From NCBI RefSeq assembly GCF_002157625.1, contig NZ_BDMM01000002.1, positions 186,001-250,000 on the forward strand: a stretch of 64,000 nucleotides of DNA, written 5' to 3'. The notes beneath the pieces are model-generated. The model searched no databases. It was not told the origin of the DNA and worked only from the letters and a program-made list of their open reading frames with translations. Shown one piece after another: positions 61,192 through 64,000 of the stretch; position 1 is the first letter of the stretch; each line of letters begins with the position of its first letter. Source of the DNA: Brevundimonas sp. SH203. GTDB taxonomy: Bacteria > Pseudomonadota > Alphaproteobacteria > Caulobacterales > Caulobacteraceae. A program made the translations under genes and the position numbers.

Positions 61192-61950
61192 TCAGTCCCG
61201 AACCAGTCCGCCGTCCACGACCAGATTCTGGCCGGTCACGGCGCGGCTCCACGGGCTGGCGAAGAACAGGACGGCGTCGGCGAACTCTTCGGGGGTGGTG
61301 ACGGAACGGAGCGGCGTCATGCCGGCGATCAGGTCGAACACGGCCTCGGGCGTGGCGGCGCTGGCGTCGGTGGTGCGAAGCAGGCCGCCCGAGACCATGT
61401 TGACGGTGATCCCGTCGGGGCCGAGGTCGCCGGCGGCGGTGCGGGTCAGGGACAGAAGCGCGGCCTTGGCGGCGGTATAGTCGTGATAGGGCACGACCGG
61501 ATTCTGGAACAGGTTGGTGCCGATGTTGACGATGCGGCCGAACCGGCCCGCCGCCATGCCGGGCGCCGTCGCCTGGATCAGGTTCAGGGCGCCGCGCACG
61601 ACGGTCGAGAACTGACGGTCCATCTCGTCCCAGCCGATGGCGGTCATCTGGGACCGGGCGTCGCCGTTGAAGCTGTAGTCCAGGGCGTTGTTGACGACGG
61701 TGGAGACGGAGGCGCCGAAATGGCCCTGCGCGGCGGCGACCATGGCGTCCACGGCGGCGCGGTCGGTCACGTCGGCCTGAAGGGCGAGGGCGCGGTCGCC
61801 GATCTCGGCCGCCAGGGCGTTCGCCGCCTCGCCGCTGTTGCGCCAATTGATGACGACACGGGCGCCCTCGCGGGCGAAGGCGCGGACTGAGGCGGCGCCG
61901 ACGCCGCGCGCGCCGCCGGTGACGAGGACGATCTGATCGGCGAGGTTCAT
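61192..61950 (-). CDS. SDR family oxidoreductase (FabG-like)
   Basis: A 252-residue short-chain dehydrogenase. The nucleotide loop is VTGGARGVGAAS and the catalytic Tyr-x3-Lys is YTAAK. Two deviations are visible: NNAG is NNAL (VVNNALDYSF), and the catalytic Ser position, 13 residues before the Tyr, is Thr (NIGTN). The C-terminal GQNLVVDGGL is typical. The substrate cannot be named; these changes argue against a housekeeping FabG. It precedes nothing obvious on the same strand except the palindrome. Confidence 0.84.
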   Translation of the reverse strand: MNLADQIVLVTGGARGVGAASVRAFAREGARVVINWRNSGEAANALAAEIGDRALALQADVTDRAAVDAMVAAAQGHFGASVSTVVNNALDYSFNGDARSQMTAIGWDEMDRQFSTVVRGALNLIQATAPGMAAGRFGRIVNIGTNLFQNPVVPYHDYTAAKAALLSLTRTAAGDLGPDGITVNMVSGGLLRTTDASAATPEAVFDLIAGMTPLRSVTTPEEFADAVLFFASPWSRAVTGQNLVVDGGLVRD

Positions 61951-61960
61951 GGGGCGGGTC

Positions 61961-62764
61961 TCATGCGTCGGAGGAAGGGAGAACGTCCTCGCCCATCCAG
62001 GCGGGTTTACGCAAGCGCACCGGGCGGCCGTCCACGGTCAGGTCGCCGTCGAGCCGGTCGATCCGCAGCAGGGCCATGACCGAACCGTCGCGACCCGACA
62101 GCACCTCGCCCGCGCGCAGGTCGCCCTTCAGCACCTCGGCGCCGAAGGCGGGGGGCGGGCCGTCGAAGTCCAGCGGCAGCATCCGGTTCTTGATCGCGCC
62201 CCGTCGCTTCATGCGCGAGGTCGTCTCCTGGCCGACGAAACAGCCCTTGTGGAAGTCGATGCCGTTCAGCAGGTCGAAATCCGCCTCGATCGGATAGGTC
62301 TTGTCCTGCGGCGCGTCGGCCGTGGGATCGGGCAGGCCGACGGACAGGCGGTGGGCGTCATAGTCGGCCTGAACCGCGTCGGCCGTCGCCTCGCCATACA
62401 GACGGCCGCCCATTAGGGGCGTGCGCGGATCGGGGATGAAGCCGGCCGGCGTCTCGGGCCAGGCGGCGAAGACGGGCCGGTCGTCGGCGGCGACCTCGAC
62501 CCTCGCGCGCAGTCTGTATATCGACAGCCGCTGGACCAGGGCGTCGCGGCGGTCGGCGGCGACGTCCAGCAGCACCCCGTCGCCCTGACCCAGGATGAAC
62601 AGGTCGAACAGCAGCCGGCCGGGCGGGGACAGAAGGGCGCCGAATCGCAGCTCGCCGTCGGTCAGCGTCTCGACGTCCTGGGTCAGCAGGTTGTGCAGGA
62701 AGGGTCTGGCGTCATCGCCGGTGATCGAGATCAGGGCGCGGCTGGAGAGGCGGGCGATGGGCAT
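61961..62764 (-). CDS. ygfZ: Folate-binding Fe-S repair protein YgfZ
   Basis: A 267-residue GcvT-related protein. The signature Cys block is HKGCFVGQETTSRMKRRG, matching K-G-C-[FY]-x-G-Q-E. YgfZ uses tetrahydrofolate to support the assembly or repair of Fe-S enzymes such as MiaB. Start at 62764 (MPIARLSSRALISI). It sits ten bases upstream of the SDR gene on the same strand and may be cotranscribed. Confidence 0.9.
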   Translation of the reverse strand: MPIARLSSRALISITGDDARPFLHNLLTQDVETLTDGELRFGALLSPPGRLLFDLFILGQGDGVLLDVAADRRDALVQRLSIYRLRARVEVAADDRPVFAAWPETPAGFIPDPRTPLMGGRLYGEATADAVQADYDAHRLSVGLPDPTADAPQDKTYPIEADFDLLNGIDFHKGCFVGQETTSRMKRRGAIKNRMLPLDFDGPPPAFGAEVLKGDLRAGEVLSGRDGSVMALLRIDRLDGDLTVDGRPVRLRKPAWMGEDVLPSSDA

Positions 62765-62794
62765 GGCGGGTAGATAGGGGGGTGAGAGCGTTTC

Positions 62795-63340
62795 TCAAAC
62801 CACCGCGTAACGCGCTGTGACGCCGTCGGGCTGGAAGTCGTGTTCGGCCAGGGTGTCGAGCGAGCGGATCACGCGGGTCACGAAATCCTGCGGGTCGCCG
62901 TCCTCGATCGCGGGACGCAGCCAGTCGGTGACGACGGCGCGGGCCGGATAGGTTCCGACCGGGCCGGGAATGCTGAGCGCGACCTCGATCCCCTCGGCGA
63001 TCCAGCCGGCGACGGTGACGAACAGATCGACTGAGGCCAGGAAATCCGAGCGGCGCAGGACATAGAGGGTGATGATCCCGTCCTCGATCCCGTCCGGGCG
63101 CACGATGACGCCGCTGCGATCCGGCCGCCACGCCTCGTCCAGTTCGATCACCCGCCACAGGCAGAACCAGATGCGGCAGGTGTCGGGACGAACCGCGTGA
63201 ACCGAACAGCCCGCCCCGTCGACGCAATAGGCGCACAGTTCGCCGGTCGGCTTGGCCAGTTCGGGCAGGTCCAGCGGAATGACCCGGCAGCATTCGACGC
63301 AGCCGCCGCAGGTCCGGTCGGGGAGAAGGGGAAGGCTCAC
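62795..63340 (-). CDS. YkgJ family Cys-cluster protein
   Basis: A 181-residue protein with an N-terminal Cys cluster: CGGCVECC then CAYC, CSVH, RPDTCRIWFC, the YkgJ zinc/Fe-S pattern. The rest is a mixed alpha/beta region without known motifs. Function unknown. It overlaps the upstream small gene by four bases (ATGA), forming a pair. Confidence 0.83.
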   Translation of the reverse strand: MSLPLLPDRTCGGCVECCRVIPLDLPELAKPTGELCAYCVDGAGCSVHAVRPDTCRIWFCLWRVIELDEAWRPDRSGVIVRPDGIEDGIITLYVLRRSDFLASVDLFVTVAGWIAEGIEVALSIPGPVGTYPARAVVTDWLRPAIEDGDPQDFVTRVIRSLDTLAEHDFQPDGVTARYAVV

Positions 63341-63564
63341 ACCAGGGTTCGTTCAAGCTGGGCGATGCGGCGGTCCATGTCGGCGACCATCTGTTCCAGC
63401 CGGGCCTTTTCGGAGGCCATGTCGACCGGCGTGCCGTCCTCGTAGGAAATCACGGCCCCCTTGGCGATCAGGTCCAGCCGATAGATCGCCGTGACGCGCT
63501 GGGCCTTGAAGCGTTCGAGGGCGGCGACGGCTGCGGGATCGGGCGTGGAGGGCGGCTGGTTCAT
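63337..63564 (-). CDS. Small coiled-coil hypothetical protein
   Basis: A 75-residue protein starting MNQPPSTPDPAAVAALERFK. The C-terminal MASEKARLEQMVADMDRRIA repeats as a coiled coil. The ATG at 63564 is the best start; the longer open frame lacks conservation cues. It is immediately upstream of, and overlaps, the YkgJ gene, so they are coupled. No family recognised. Confidence 0.6.
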   Translation of the reverse strand: MNQPPSTPDPAAVAALERFKAQRVTAIYRLDLIAKGAVISYEDGTPVDMASEKARLEQMVADMDRRIAQLERTLV

Positions 63565-63650
63565 CCGCGTCGCTGTAACGCAGGACGTCCGCCTGTGGAA
63601 ACAGTCGTTTGGCGCTGAACCTGCGATAGAATCCCTGTATTCCACACGTC

Positions 63651-64000
63651 ATGATCGGGCGGTTTCCCATCCTGTACATCGCCGAGGCGGACGCCGAGGA
63701 CGCGATCCTGTCGTCCGGCGTGCTGGCGCATCTGGTCGACAGCCTGCCGCAGGCGGTGTTCACCATCGTCGGATCGGCCGCCTCCGCGCCCCTGTTCGCC
63801 GACACGCCGCGCCTGGCCAAGACCATCGTTCTGGAGCGCGAGGGCCATTTCGAATGGATCGCCCTGTGGAACCAGGTGCGCGGGACCAAATGGGGCCTGA
63901 TCGTGGACATGCGCGGCTCGGACCTGTCGGGCAAGCTGCGGCGCGAACGGCGGGCGGTGCGCGGCAGGACGCCGGAGGGCCTGCACGCGGTCGAGGCGGC
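63651..64000 (+). CDS. Glycosyltransferase family 9 (heptosyltransferase-like), partial
   Basis: The first 116 codons of a gene that continues past the window end. Translation gives MIGRFPILYIAEADAEDAI and, later, GLIVDMRGSDLSGKLRR, resembling the early part of GT9 transferases that add heptose to LPS core (LIVDxRGS/L). It starts on the plus strand, divergent from the coiled-coil gene, with 86 bases between. No stop is reached before 64000. Confidence 0.6.
   Translation, partial: MIGRFPILYIAEADAEDAILSSGVLAHLVDSLPQAVFTIVGSAASAPLFADTPRLAKTIVLEREGHFEWIALWNQVRGTKWGLIVDMRGSDLSGKLRRERRAVRGRTPEGLHAVEA

Noticed and set aside
63609..63632. Sigma-70 promoter for the glycosyltransferase gene
   Set aside because: TTGGCG and TAGAAT are separated by only 12 bases, too short for a normal promoter.

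Overview
The window is a high-GC chromosomal segment from an alphaproteobacterium of the Caulobacterales type, most likely Brevundimonas or a close relative. The evidence is the divergent flgFGAH // fliLM flagellar block with a sigma-54 promoter and a CtrA-like box between the two arms, the cysG-DUF2849-cysI-cysH sulfate assimilation block, the many TonB-dependent receptors, and dense coding with short (1-4 base) start/stop overlaps. The genus is inferred from this style and was not tested by a search.

Layout. 1-3940: the end of flhA, then a three-gene signalling operon (CHASE3 histidine kinase, single-domain response regulator, REC-HisKA_2 kinase), a Nudix hydrolase and a CsbD-like stress protein closed by a strong terminator. 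4005-11113: a secreted hypothetical protein, a CoxE-type VWA protein, a GNAT acetyltransferase, a histidine phosphatase, then xseB-ispA-dxs (isoprenoid precursor supply) and an NYN/OST-HTH protein. 11148-17618: a LysR regulator divergent from cysG-DUF2849-cysI-cysH-cysK, where cysH carries an N-terminal DUF934 fusion. 17779-20569: a DUF885 protein and two related small secreted proteins. 20725-26879: the flagellar block. 26979-28840: DUF3297, an M28 peptidase and tRNA-Leu(UAA).

28841-42057 is the more accessory part. It holds a TetR/coq4 divergent pair, a large TonB-dependent receptor with an AT-rich interior, a small secreted protein coupled to a TonB-receptor-like outer-membrane protein, and a TetR-controlled operon of TonB receptor, metallophosphoesterase and MFS transporter. 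42225-46986 is a heavy-metal RND efflux operon (HME1 signature) with a small Cys-rich secreted protein and no outer-membrane factor gene. 47033-56120 looks like a peptide or amide scavenging cluster: TonB receptor and periplasmic M20 amidohydrolase on one strand, gamma-glutamyltransferase and a metzincin-type protease on the other. 56139-64000 is housekeeping: poxB, an orphan D12-class adenine methyltransferase, rnhB, tag, an SDR, the Fe-S repair factor YgfZ, a YkgJ protein and the start of a family-9 glycosyltransferase. Two long palindromic intergenic repeats lie at 17625-17770 and 61013-61176.

Strongest leads: the secreted-protein/outer-membrane-barrel module at 33896-36698 with its elaborate leader, the TetR-TonB receptor-phosphoesterase-MFS operon, the peptide-scavenging cluster, the mosaic receptor at 30809, the DUF934-CysH fusion, and the compact sigma-54/FlbD/CtrA control region.
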